Notes: generated by a model from the letters alone, not told the origin. DNA of 46,714 nt from Thermoanaerobaculales bacterium (GCA_021107705.1 JAIOSJ010000090.1:1-46714); one strand, 5' to 3'. Positions 9,398 to 18,760 are shown, counted from the first letter of the stretch. A program made the numbers and translations.

Positions 9398-11713
9398 ATG
9401 GCAAAGGAAGCAAAGGGAGCAACGGGACGCGTCATCGGTATCATCGGTCTTGCTCTTCTCATCGCAGGGGTTGGTGGACCTGTTCTAGCACAGGAAAACC
9501 CTTCCGCCGAACCGGTGGGCGCCGAGGAGGAGGCGATAATTCCACAGGTTGCGGTCGGTGAGATCATCGTCACCGCACAGAAACGTGAGGTCGACATTCA
9601 GGAAGTCCCGCTTGCCGTTTCGACCCTGAGCGGTGAGGATCTCCAAGCGATCACGTCGGGTGCTCCCGATGTCCGGGCTCTGTCGGCGAGGGTCCCCAGC
9701 TTGATCCTCGAGAGTTCCTTCGGACGGGCTTTCCCGCGGTTTTACATTCGGGGCCTGGGCAACACCGACTTCGACTTGAACGCTTCCCAGCCGGTTTCGA
9801 TGATCATCGACGAGGTGGTCATGGAGAATCCGGTGGTGAAGGGCATGCCGATCTGGGATATGGATCGGGTTGAGGTCCTGCGCGGTCCCCAGGGGACGCT
9901 GTTCGGGCGCAACACGCCCGCGGGTATCGTCAAGTTCGAGAGCAAGAAGCCGACGCAGGAGTTCGAAGCGGACTTCCGAGCATCCTATGGAACCTATGAC
10001 ACAATCGACATCAACGGTGCGGTCGGCGGTCCCCTGAGCGATACCGTTTCGCTGCGATTCTCGGGTCTGTATCAATCCCGCAGCGACTGGATCGACAACG
10101 GACATACGGGCGTGAATGATGAGCTCGGGGGCTATGACACCACGGGCTACCGCCTGCAGCTTCTGTGGGAGCCGACCGAGAACTTCGACGCCCTGTTTAA
10201 CATTCACGGTTGGGACGTCGATGGAACCGCCCGCATTTTCCGCGCCAACATCATCACCCCGGGTGACGATGAGCTTGTCCCCGGCTTCGAGCAGGACATG
10301 GTTTACCTCGATGGATTGAATTCGCAAGAAATCAGTGCCTTCGGCGGCGTGATGAAGTTGGATTACGACTTCGGTGGGGCGACTCTGACCTCGGTCACCG
10401 GTTTCGAGACCCTGGACATGTACAGCCGGGGTGACATCGACGGCGGTTGGGGCGCCGCGTTCTTGGGTGAGGGCAACTATGGGCCGGGTTTCATCCCTTT
10501 CCCGTCGGAATCGGCCTGCGGCATCCCCGATCTCGACCAGTTCACTCAGGAGTTTCGTCTAACCAGCAACGGCTCGGGGCCGCTGCGTTGGTTGACGGGC
10601 CTCTTTTACTTCAACGAAGAAGTGATGATTGACAACTTCAGCTACGACACCTTGGCCCCGGGTAACCCGCAAAACGGCCATGCCGTCCAGTGGCAGGAGA
10701 CCGAGGCCTACGCCCTGTTCGGATCGGTCAGCTACGAGGTCAACGAAAAATGGGACCTGGCCGCCGGCTTGCGTTTCTCTCACGATGAGAAAGACTTCTG
10801 GGTTGACCGGCCGCAGCCCATCTTTCAGCCGCCCCTGGTGGCGCCGATCACCGAACAGACCGACGAGGACTACACCAGCTGGGACCTGAGTGTGACCTAC
10901 AAGGCCAGTCCGAACGTCAACTGGTACGGCCGTGTTGCCACCAGTTTCCGTGCCCCTTCGATCCAGGGCCGAATCATGTTCTGCGGCGACTTTGAAGGCG
11001 GTACCAACCCCGCCACCAACTGCGTAACGACGGCCGACACCGAAGAGATCCTGTCGACCGAGATCGGCGTCAAGTCGATTCTCGCGGACAATCGTTTGCG
11101 CCTCAACCTGACCGCCTACATCTTTGAGGTGGACGGTCAGCAATTGACTGCCGTCGGCGGCCAGTACAACACAGCGACCCTGCTCAATGCCGACAAGACC
11201 GAGGGTCACGGCTTCGAAGCCGACATCGAGTACATTCCCACGGGTAACTGGCTCATGACCTTCGGTTTGAGCTACAACCCGACCAAGATCAAGGACAGGG
11301 ATCTCACGGTTGCGCCGTGCGGCGGTGGGTGCACGGTCACCGACCCGCTGAATGAGAGTGGTTTGGCCTTGATCAACGGGAACCCTCTGCCGCACGCTCC
11401 CGAGTGGATCGTCAACGGCATCATCAACTTCCGATCAGATCCAGAGGAGAAGGGTCTCTTCGGCGTGCTGGACTGGGCCTACTACAGTGAGAAGAACTTC
11501 TTCCTCTATGAGTCGGAGGAGTTCCAGAGCGATTCACTGGAAATCGGCCTTCGTCTGGGCTATGCCTGGAACAACGCCAGGTACGAAGTGGCGCTGTTCG
11601 GCCGCAATATTCTCGATGAAGAGATCGTTCGCAACGGGATCGACTTCAACAATCTGACCGGCATGATGAACGAGCCCCGGATTATCGGCGTCGAGTTCGT
11701 TGGAAGGTTTTAG
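9398..11713 (+). CDS. TonB-dependent receptor
   Basis: Strong ribosome-binding site AAGAAGGAGG; signal peptide ending in VLAQ; EIIVTAQKREVDIQEVPLAVSTLSG TonB/plug region; VEVLRGPQGTLFGRNTPAGIV; C-terminal aromatic F (VGRF*). Confidence 0.93.
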   Translation: MAKEAKGATGRVIGIIGLALLIAGVGGPVLAQENPSAEPVGAEEEAIIPQVAVGEIIVTAQKREVDIQEVPLAVSTLSGEDLQAITSGAPDVRALSARVPSLILESSFGRAFPRFYIRGLGNTDFDLNASQPVSMIIDEVVMENPVVKGMPIWDMDRVEVLRGPQGTLFGRNTPAGIVKFESKKPTQEFEADFRASYGTYDTIDINGAVGGPLSDTVSLRFSGLYQSRSDWIDNGHTGVNDELGGYDTTGYRLQLLWEPTENFDALFNIHGWDVDGTARIFRANIITPGDDELVPGFEQDMVYLDGLNSQEISAFGGVMKLDYDFGGATLTSVTGFETLDMYSRGDIDGGWGAAFLGEGNYGPGFIPFPSESACGIPDLDQFTQEFRLTSNGSGPLRWLTGLFYFNEEVMIDNFSYDTLAPGNPQNGHAVQWQETEAYALFGSVSYEVNEKWDLAAGLRFSHDEKDFWVDRPQPIFQPPLVAPITEQTDEDYTSWDLSVTYKASPNVNWYGRVATSFRAPSIQGRIMFCGDFEGGTNPATNCVTTADTEEILSTEIGVKSILADNRLRLNLTAYIFEVDGQQLTAVGGQYNTATLLNADKTEGHGFEADIEYIPTGNWLMTFGLSYNPTKIKDRDLTVAPCGGGCTVTDPLNESGLALINGNPLPHAPEWIVNGIINFRSDPEEKGLFGVLDWAYYSEKNFFLYESEEFQSDSLEIGLRLGYAWNNARYEVALFGRNILDEEIVRNGIDFNNLTGMMNEPRIIGVEFVGRF

Positions 11714-11772
11714 GAGGTCTCAGCTTTCAGTTATCGGCTTTAAGTGTCCGGAAAACGCGGAGAATGATTGAG

Positions 11773-11802
11773 AAAGCCCCCTCTATTTTGAGGGGGCTTT
11801 TT
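11773..11802. terminator. Rho-independent terminator between convergent genes
   Basis: 11-bp perfect stem AAAGCCCCCTC-tatttt-GAGGGGGCTTT followed by T run. Confidence 0.85.
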
Positions 11803-11859
11803 GAGCGGTGGCCTGGTGTTTTCGTTGGCTGAGAGCCGGCAGCTCCCGGCTTTGCCGAG

Positions 11860-12234
11860 TCAGCCAATCAGGCTGACCTGGACCTTGCGGCGCCTGGGGC
11901 CGTCAAGTTCGACAAAGAAGATGCCCTGCCAGGTCCCGAGGCGGAGTTGGCCACTTTCGACCGGCAGGATGACGGACTCGCCGATCAAGCTGGACAGGAG
12001 GTGAGCGTCGGAATTTCCCTCGGCGTGATGAAATGTCATCTGAGGTACCATCGCCTCGAAGGCAGCGATGAGATCACGCTGCACATCAGGATCTGCATTC
12101 TCGTTCACCGTCACCGCGGCGGTGGTGTGAGACACAAAGACGTGGCACAGTCCGTCGCCGATGCCGCTGTCGCAGACCACCCGGGACACCTGCGCAGAAA
12201 TGTCCGTCATCTGCTGCCGAGCTGTCGATCTCAC
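11860..12234 (-). CDS. YjbQ/UPF0047 family protein (secondary thiamine-phosphate synthase-like)
   Basis: GLCHVFVSHTTAAVTVNENADPDVQRDLIAAFE, HHAEGNSDAHLLSSLIGESVILPV, LRLGTWQGIFFVELDGPRRRKVQVSLIG. Only a GTG start in frame; true N-terminus uncertain. Confidence 0.88.
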   Translation of the reverse strand: MRSTARQQMTDISAQVSRVVCDSGIGDGLCHVFVSHTTAAVTVNENADPDVQRDLIAAFEAMVPQMTFHHAEGNSDAHLLSSLIGESVILPVESGQLRLGTWQGIFFVELDGPRRRKVQVSLIG

Positions 12235-12601
12235 TTCGATGGTGTGAATTTTCGGCCTCCCCCTTTACTTTACCCGAAATAATACTCCTAAGGTACACTG
12301 TATACAGGGTGAGATTCAGAGGATGAATGCTGCGGTTACCATCAGCGGGAGACGAATTGTGCTTGACAAGCTCGTCATGCAGATGGTGGAGCCCGGTTTT
12401 TCCATACGATTCCGCAGAATCCCGACGACCGCTCCCTCGAGCGGGCACGTAAACCCGTCGTTGCTCCAACTTGCTCCGCCCCGGTCGCGCTACGTCCGTC
12501 GATGGCGGCGCCATGCCCGTCGATGCCTTATCTGCGCCAATGTGTTTCGGCAGCTTGGATTACCACTCGATTAGCTTGTTCCCATGCGGCAGCCATAAGA
12601 G

Positions 12602-12796
12602 ATGCGGGCCATGGGCTGTCCGCGGGATCCGGAAATCATCGTTCGCGATGGGGAGTTCACGTCTTCGGGCTACAACGATCCCATGTTGGCGGCGGCCGCG
12701 GCCGCGGCCGAGGTGATGGCCCAGGTGGTCGGGCAGGACAACGTCTTTACGATCCCGGCCCGACCCTTCACACCGGCATCCGAACGATGTCCGTGA
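12602..12796 (+). pseudogene. Possible C-terminal fragment of M20-type amidohydrolase
   Basis: TSSGYNDPMLAAAAAAAEVMAQVVGQDNVFTIPARPF resembles the C-terminal region of M20 amidohydrolases; no flanking frame. Confidence 0.25.
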
Positions 12797-12837
12797 TCGC
12801 GCGCGCTCTCCTTGACTCAGCGCCGTGAGCGGCTGGT

Positions 12838-12960
12838 TTACGCCCCTGATTCCAAGCTCGAACAGGTCACGACCGGGGTCCGGTGAATGTGAGGACGGAT
12901 TCGTTCCGCTGCAGCGCGGATGTCGTCGATGGTAGGTGGATGTTTCGTGGTTGGCGCCAT
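12838..12960 (-). pseudogene. N-terminal fragment of threonine dehydratase/serine racemase-like PLP enzyme
   Basis: MAPTTKHPPTIDDIRAAAERIRPHIHRTPVVTCSSLESGA*, truncated before the PLP-lysine motif. Confidence 0.55.
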
Positions 12961-13120
12961 ACTGCATTGTGACACCGACCGGTAAAGCCGGACAGCTCTG
13001 AGCCGAGCCTTTTGCAAAACAAGCGCCCGTGCCATCGCCCTTTTGGGGATGGTCACGGGCGCCGGTCGGTCTGTCCGTCACACCGCAGCCAAGTTGGGGA
13101 AAGCTGTTGAGAGGTACTTC

Positions 13121-13519
13121 TCAGGCAGTTGCGACCAGGGTAACGAATGATCGACCGTTCTTCTGCCCGTTCGTGGGGGCATAGCCGAATTCGACCTTGA
13201 CGATTTTCTTTGCGCCGCCGTTGATTTCGATGACGGAACTCTCAAAGCCCGGCCTAATATTTTCGTTCAGTGTTGCCTTCTGGTCGGTACCGTCATCGAA
13301 CACAATCGTGACGTCGGTTATGTTAATGGCCTTCTTGCTGATCTTGAACATGATCTGCGAACAGGCCATGTCGGTTTTTTTCACATTGATCACGTCACTG
13401 TCGGTGTTGAACAAGAGGGTCTGTTTGCCGATTTTCTGCCAGTCGCCGGCCTGAGCCACGCCGACCGCCAAAACACAGACAATACATGTCAGAAATGCTA
13501 TTCGATTGAGGTTTTTCAT
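13121..13519 (-). CDS. Small secreted protein, DUF2541-like
   Basis: Signal peptide MKNLNRIAFLTCIVCVLAVGVAQA; 132 aa; GGAG-type ribosome-binding site upstream. Confidence 0.65.
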   Translation of the reverse strand: MKNLNRIAFLTCIVCVLAVGVAQAGDWQKIGKQTLLFNTDSDVINVKKTDMACSQIMFKISKKAINITDVTIVFDDGTDQKATLNENIRPGFESSVIEINGGAKKIVKVEFGYAPTNGQKNGRSFVTLVATA

Positions 13520-13690
13520 TGTTTCTCCTTCATTATACCAGTCACAAAATGCTCAGTTGTAGAACAAAAATATCTCAGAACTCTTCTTTTTTTGGGGCAG
13601 GCTTTCCCGGGTCTGCCTGTGCACGCCAACTAATACGAAGGTTCACCTGTGAAGGTTCTTAGATTTTTGGAAAATATTGGATTTTTTCAA

Positions 13691-13715
13691 CCCCGGCCTT
13701 CTGGATCGCCTGGCG
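13691..13715. repeat. Half-copy of CCGGCCTTCTGG palindromic repeat family
   Basis: CCCCGGCCTTCTGGATCGCCTGGCG, exact 25-nt match to 18759-18783. Confidence 0.6.
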
Positions 13716-13749
13716 GCGACCCAGGCCACTCAACCAAAGACCAACAAAA

Positions 13750-13777
13750 AAACCCACCTGATCTCTCAGGTGGGTTT
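13750..13777 (-). terminator. Rho-independent terminator for pepF-like gene
   Basis: 12-bp perfect stem AAACCCACCTGA-tctc-TCAGGTGGGTTT with a T run on the minus strand. Confidence 0.85.
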
Positions 13778-13801
13778 GTTTCGATCAAGGCTTCGGGGTG
13801 T

Positions 13802-15706
13802 TTACTTCAGCATCCCCTGAGTCCTCAGCTCGTTCTCCAGCTTGGTGACGAGCCTGTCCATGGTGGCCACGAGGGCTTCCATCGGCGCCGGGGTGGTGAA
13901 ATCGATCCCGGCCTTCTTGAGCAATTCGACGGGATGGTCGTTGCCGCCCGATTTGAGGAGGTTCAAGTACCGCTCGACGACTTCCGCCCGCTCTGCCTCA
14001 TCGCCCGTGGTCATCTGGGCGTGGAACAGGCTCGCCGCGGATTTTGAGGTCGCGTACTGGAAGACGTAGTAGGGGGAATTGAAGAAGTGGGGAATTCGCG
14101 CCCAAGTGTTGTGGTACCAATCCTGGTCGTCCAGGCTGTCGCCGAAGAAGTCATTGAGTGATTTCAAATAGATTTGCTGCAGGGTGGTGGCGGTGATCGG
14201 TCGGCCCTGCTCGACGGCGCGGTGGGCTTCGAGTTCGTAGTCCGCGAACATGGTCTGGCGATAGAATCCGGAGGAGATGTCCTCGATCGCGTGCTCCAGG
14301 AGGGCGATGCGTCTTTTCGGGTCCTTTTCGATCTCCAGAAGGCGGTCGAGGAAGAAATTCTCGTTCGTCATGGCCGCGACTTCGGCCACAAAGGTCGTAT
14401 AGGAAGCGGTGGAGAAGGGTTGGGCCCCATGGGCCAGCATGGTGTGCATGGTGTGACCCATTTCATGGGCTACCGTGAAGGCGTCGTTGAGGGCGTCGGA
14501 GTAATTCAGAAGCATGAAGGGGTGGACACCGTATACACCGGCCGAGAAGGCGCCCGATCTTTTGCCCTCGTTCTCGTAAACGTCGATCCAGCGTTCGGCA
14601 AAGGCGCGTTTCACGGTCTCCTGGTACTCGGCGCCGTAGATGGCGACCGACTCCACGAGAATCGGTTGAACCTCGTCGTAATAGAGTGGCCAGTCAATCT
14701 CGACGAGGGGGATGTAGGAGTCAAAATACCGATAGCGCTCGAGACCGAGGGCCTCTTTACGGATCTCCTGGTAGCGTTGCAGTGGGCCCGCGCCTGCCTT
14801 TGCGGTGGCAATCAGGTTCTCGACTACGGCTACGGGGATGTTGTTGCCGTCCAGATCGGCCTCGAGGGTTGACGCGTAGCCGCGCGCCTGGGCGAGGAAC
14901 CAGTCTCGTTGCAGGATCCCGGAGTAGATCGAGGAATAGGTATTGGGAAAGTCGTCGTAAATGGTGAAGTGGGCCTTGAAAATTGCCTCCCGATCGGCCT
15001 GGTCGCGGTAGGAGCGGATGCCGTTTCCATAGACGCCGTTGGTGGCGACAACCTCTTCGCCATTTGACAAAGTTACCGTGGGGAACTTCACGTCGGCATT
15101 CGCCATCATGCTGTAGGTCTGACCCGGGGTGCCGTTGAAGGGTCCGGCAAAGGCCAGTAGGCGTTCACCGTCCTCGTCCAGGACGTGCTCCTGCAGCCGA
15201 TAGGTCTCGGTGATGCCAAAGCGGTAGGGCGCGAGTTCGGGGGTCTCGTCGAGCCACCTCATCATCGTTTCTTCGGGGATCAAGAGCAACTCAGGGGTGA
15301 ACCATGCTACGGCCTGGCTGAACTTGGCAAAGACAATCTGAACCTTGCCGAGTCGCGCCTGGATCTCGTTGTCCCGGGTGTCTTGTGTCCGCGTCAGTCC
15401 GGGGTATTGGTAGACCTTGTAAGCCAACTGACCGAGTTCATCCGAGAGCTGAGATGCCGCGAGGATGCGTTCGGGTCCCTCGGAGAGCTTGCCCTTGAGT
15501 TCCTGGTATTGGTCCATGAGGCCCTGGAGTTTTCCGAGGTCGGCCTCCCAAGCGTCCCAATCGGGATAGATGTCACTGAGATTCCAGGTGTACTCCACCG
15601 GAATCTCGGCTCGATCGAGGGTTGAGGGTTTCTGTCCGGTCTGAGCCTGAGCCGTGACGACGGCGAGGGTCAGGGCGATCATTGAAAATACGACGACTTT
15701 GTTCAT
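13802..15706 (-). CDS. pepF: Oligoendopeptidase F (M3B), secreted
   Basis: Signal peptide; VAHEMGHTMHTMLAHG zinc motif; EVPVEYTWNLSDIYPDWDAWEADLGKL-type N-terminus and M3B C-terminal region (NSPYYVFQYATSKSAASLF). Confidence 0.93.
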   Translation of the reverse strand: MNKVVVFSMIALTLAVVTAQAQTGQKPSTLDRAEIPVEYTWNLSDIYPDWDAWEADLGKLQGLMDQYQELKGKLSEGPERILAASQLSDELGQLAYKVYQYPGLTRTQDTRDNEIQARLGKVQIVFAKFSQAVAWFTPELLLIPEETMMRWLDETPELAPYRFGITETYRLQEHVLDEDGERLLAFAGPFNGTPGQTYSMMANADVKFPTVTLSNGEEVVATNGVYGNGIRSYRDQADREAIFKAHFTIYDDFPNTYSSIYSGILQRDWFLAQARGYASTLEADLDGNNIPVAVVENLIATAKAGAGPLQRYQEIRKEALGLERYRYFDSYIPLVEIDWPLYYDEVQPILVESVAIYGAEYQETVKRAFAERWIDVYENEGKRSGAFSAGVYGVHPFMLLNYSDALNDAFTVAHEMGHTMHTMLAHGAQPFSTASYTTFVAEVAAMTNENFFLDRLLEIEKDPKRRIALLEHAIEDISSGFYRQTMFADYELEAHRAVEQGRPITATTLQQIYLKSLNDFFGDSLDDQDWYHNTWARIPHFFNSPYYVFQYATSKSAASLFHAQMTTGDEAERAEVVERYLNLLKSGGNDHPVELLKKAGIDFTTPAPMEALVATMDRLVTKLENELRTQGMLK

Positions 15707-15852
15707 TGTTTCTCCTCCAGAGTTTGCGTGGGCCTGCGTTGTTCTCGCGGTCCATCCCTCAAGAATACGGGTGGAATCCTAACTGGTTGCGCAGGAATTT
15801 GCCAGGGCCGGTGTTTCTGATTACTGACGGTTCTTCGAGACCCCGGCCTCCC

Positions 15853-15925
15853 GGGCAATCTGTCGGACGGATTGCATACGGCCCTTCAGGCCGGAGTGAT
15901 GGTCGAACCCGTGGGTCCTCGACAA
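15853..15925. repeat. Interspersed palindromic repeat, copy B
   Basis: GGGCAATCTGTCGGACGGATTGCATACGGCCCTTCAGGCCGGAGTGATGGTCGAACCCGTGGGTCCTCGA; matches 7031-7106 with few mismatches. Confidence 0.8.
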
Positions 15926-17275
15926 TACGAAGCAAGCCCCTCCTTTGGGACGTGCGGTCTCTGGCGTATTTATTGGTACCCAGTTTCGCTGATCCTTCGC
16001 GCTACAGGTCTTCTTCGCCGTGCGATCGGATTCGCGCTGGTATGGAGTCTTGCCTCCGGAACGGTTTTCATTCCCGGTGTATGGGCGGCCACCTACTACG
16101 TCAACGACGACACCGGCGACGACAGCCGCACCCCGGCTCAAGCCCAGAGCGCTGCCACGCCATGGCAGACCATCACTCGGGCAATCACTGAGGTAACCCT
16201 TGCTGCGGGCGACACAATCGACGTGGCGGGCGGAACCTATAATACGGCGCTGGGCGAAAGCTTCCCCATGACCCTGGTCGATGGTGTGGCGATTGCGGGC
16301 GCGGACTCGAATACCACCACGATCATCGGCCCCATGGCCTCGGTGCTCTTTCTCAATAATGACACCCCACTCGCCGGCGGTACCACCCTGGGCGGTTTCA
16401 CGCTGACCCACGACGCCGGCGACCTCGCCAACGTTGCAATGAGCTTCACCCTGGCCTCGGCAGACATGGCGCCCGTTATTTCGGAAAACCACTTCCAAGG
16501 CGTGGGCGGCTACGGACAGGGCATCAACAGCATCTCGGACGGTATTTACCTCGACGAAGACGGCCATGCGCCTAATCCCGACTTCGGCGGCGGCGACCTC
16601 TCCTCGCTGGGACTCAACACCTTGATGGGCAACGGCGGATTTGACTTCTACAATGATGACGGGGACTCGGTCATGGCCCAGTTCAACTGGTGGGGCACGA
16701 CCGACGACACCACCATCGACGCCAGCATCTCCGACAACGAGGAGGAGACCGGTGGCGCCGTGGACTTCTCGGCTTTCCTGTCGGCGGTCCCCACGGTATC
16801 GGCCACAGCGAGCCTGGTCGATGCGCTCGAGGTGGACCTCTCCCCACCCGGCCCGTCGAATGGCGATACCATCCGCTACACCGCGACGCTTGAGGGCACC
16901 GGTGACTGCGGCTGTGCTTCCGCGCTCTTCACCGTTGAGATACCGGACAACGGCATCTTCATCCACGACTCCTTAGGCACCTCGAGAGGTATTCTGATCA
17001 ACGACACGCTCAATGATCTCCACCCCGAGCTGAAGGTCGGCCTCGGCGCCCTCGAAGTTGAAGAAACCGTGATCATCACCTGGGACGTGATGGTCGACGG
17101 CGGCAAAAACATGACATCCCAGGGCACCCTGAGCTGCTACCAGCTCGGTGACCTGCTCACCGACGACCCGAGCGTGGGCGGGGACAGTGATCCGACGACC
17201 ACGATCCTGAGTTCGCTCTTCAGCGACGATTTCGAGAGCGGTAATACCGATGAGTGGTCCAACGCTGTGCAGTAG
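15872..17275 (+). CDS. Secreted DUF1565/parallel beta-helix-type protein with C-terminal FExG motif
   Basis: Signal-like segment LLRRAIGFALVWSLASGTVFIPGVWA followed by ATYYVNDDTGDDSRTPAQAQSAATPWQTITRAI (DUF1565); ends LFSDDFESGNTDEWSNAVQ*. Start ambiguous: in-frame starts lie only inside repeat copy B. Confidence 0.7.
   Translation: MHTALQAGVMVEPVGPRQYEASPSFGTCGLWRIYWYPVSLILRATGLLRRAIGFALVWSLASGTVFIPGVWAATYYVNDDTGDDSRTPAQAQSAATPWQTITRAITEVTLAAGDTIDVAGGTYNTALGESFPMTLVDGVAIAGADSNTTTIIGPMASVLFLNNDTPLAGGTTLGGFTLTHDAGDLANVAMSFTLASADMAPVISENHFQGVGGYGQGINSISDGIYLDEDGHAPNPDFGGGDLSSLGLNTLMGNGGFDFYNDDGDSVMAQFNWWGTTDDTTIDASISDNEEETGGAVDFSAFLSAVPTVSATASLVDALEVDLSPPGPSNGDTIRYTATLEGTGDCGCASALFTVEIPDNGIFIHDSLGTSRGILINDTLNDLHPELKVGLGALEVEETVIITWDVMVDGGKNMTSQGTLSCYQLGDLLTDDPSVGGDSDPTTTILSSLFSDDFESGNTDEWSNAVQ
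17216..17275 (+). other. C-terminal 19-aa motif LFSDDFESGNTDEWSNAVQ-stop
   Basis: Same motif as at 1891-1950 and 42341-42400. Confidence 0.75.
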
Positions 17276-17366
17276 ACAGGGCAACATCAGACAGAGGTCT
17301 CAACCGGTAACGATAACGGGCTCGGGCTCGGGTTCAAGGCTCTCCGGCTCCGGTTGGGCACAAAAC

Positions 17367-18566
17367 TCAAAGTAATTGGGAGAAGAGAGTGCGAAACGGG
17401 GTGACGACGGGTCGTTCATATGAGAATACATCGCTGTCGACGTAATCAGCAGTGACGACCACCTGAAAAGCGTGCGGGCAATCGAGCTGATCCCTGAAAT
17501 AGGCCAGGGAGGGAGAAAGCCGGGTGTTACTGTGCTTTGCTTCGACGAGGAACCAGGGCTGCCCGTCGCGTACCACGAGAAAATCCACTTCGCGCTTCTG
17601 TTTGTCCCGCACGTAGAAAAGCTCGAACTCGCCAAGTCCCTGATCAGTCCATCCCTCGACCGCCTTCAGCAAATGGCACGCACACAGAGTTTCCGCCCGC
17701 CCACCGACATCTTCGATACCGGACCAGTCCCTGAGGAACCACTTGGGCTCTTTGCGCAGGGACCTGGAAACGTTCTTGTACCAGGGCCGTACCAGGAAGC
17801 CGAAGTGAAGCGAGGCCAGGGTCGCAATCCAGGAGCGGATGGTGTTCTCGCTGACGCGTACGGCACGTGCAAGCGAGGAATATACGAGTTGCTGACCGCT
17901 TCTTTGGGCGAGCAACCGTCCGAGCATAGCGAGTTGGTCGATCTGCTGAACTCGGGTCAAGTCACGAACATCTTCCCTGAAGAGTTGGGTCATTCGAGAC
18001 CGCTGCCAGCGGCGCGAGAAACGCGGATCACGGGTCACAAAGGGCTCGGGATAGCCACCGTGCACCAGAAGAGCGTTCCAGTCCTCAGTCTGAATTGGCG
18101 CCGGCGGGGAAACGGGGCCTTCGCTGGGTTCAGGACGAATCAATTCAGCCAAACTAAAGGGGTGCATGCGAAAACTGAAGTACCGCCCCATCAAGCTGTC
18201 ACCGCCACGCCGATAAACCTCGAGCCTTGACGAGCCTGTCACGATGATGCGGACGCGGGCCTCATAGGTATCGAAGAACCCCTTGAGGAAAGACTTCCAG
18301 CGATGGTATTTGTGAAGCTCGTCGAGGGCCAGAATGATGGGCCCGCTCGACACCTGGTCCAAACCGGCATAGGTTGCGACGGACACTGGGCCCTTGAGGA
18401 TGATCTCGCGGTGATCCTCGTTGTCCCAATCTAGGTAGACCTCGCTGAGATCGGAGCACGTGGTCGTCTTTCCAACCTGCCGCGGACCACTGACAAAGGC
18501 CATCTGGCGGTGCGCGGAGAGATGATCGGAAAGAATGCGTCGGTACAGACGCGCCCGGTTGTTCAT
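17367..18566 (-). CDS. AAA ATPase with DUF4143 (PD-(D/E)XK-like) C-terminal domain
   Basis: Walker A SGPRQVGKTT, Walker B IILALDELHK, VTGSSRLEVYRRGGDSLMGRYFSFRMHPFSLAEL; C-terminal EVDFLVVRDGQPWFLVEAKHS. Confidence 0.9.
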   Translation of the reverse strand: MNNRARLYRRILSDHLSAHRQMAFVSGPRQVGKTTTCSDLSEVYLDWDNEDHREIILKGPVSVATYAGLDQVSSGPIILALDELHKYHRWKSFLKGFFDTYEARVRIIVTGSSRLEVYRRGGDSLMGRYFSFRMHPFSLAELIRPEPSEGPVSPPAPIQTEDWNALLVHGGYPEPFVTRDPRFSRRWQRSRMTQLFREDVRDLTRVQQIDQLAMLGRLLAQRSGQQLVYSSLARAVRVSENTIRSWIATLASLHFGFLVRPWYKNVSRSLRKEPKWFLRDWSGIEDVGGRAETLCACHLLKAVEGWTDQGLGEFELFYVRDKQKREVDFLVVRDGQPWFLVEAKHSNTRLSPSLAYFRDQLDCPHAFQVVVTADYVDSDVFSYERPVVTPFRTLFSQLL

Positions 18567-18572
18567 GGGACC

Positions 18573-18600
18573 ATTATGAATACTATTGCGGAATAGTCAA
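18573..18600 (-). promoter_or_regulatory. Sigma70-like leaderless promoter of DUF4143 ATPase #1
   Basis: Minus strand TTGACT-N16-CATAAT-N6-ATG (-35 at 18595-18600, -10 at 18573-18578, ATG at 18566). Confidence 0.6.
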
Positions 18601-18632
18601 GACCATTCCGCAGTATACCTCGGAATGGTCTT
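18599..18632. promoter_or_regulatory. Perfect inverted-repeat operator candidate
   Basis: AAGACCATTCCG-CAGTATACCT-CGGAATGGTCTT; a third half-site CGGAATAGTC at 18589-18598. Confidence 0.6.
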
Positions 18633-18760
18633 AATCCGTCCCTCTCACCAGTTTTCGTTACGAGGCGCGGAAGAAGAAACGATAGCCAAGTGAGAATCCG
18701 ACACAATGCCGCATAACCACGTTCCGGCGGGGCGCGCCGAGAGTGGGTTTGTTTGAGACC

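Noticed and set aside
15821-16966. 381-aa minus-strand ORF
   Set aside because: Antisense to the DUF1565 gene; its C-terminal peptide DHHSGLKGRMQSVRQIAREAG is a translation of the interspersed repeat, as in ORF 6975-7169.
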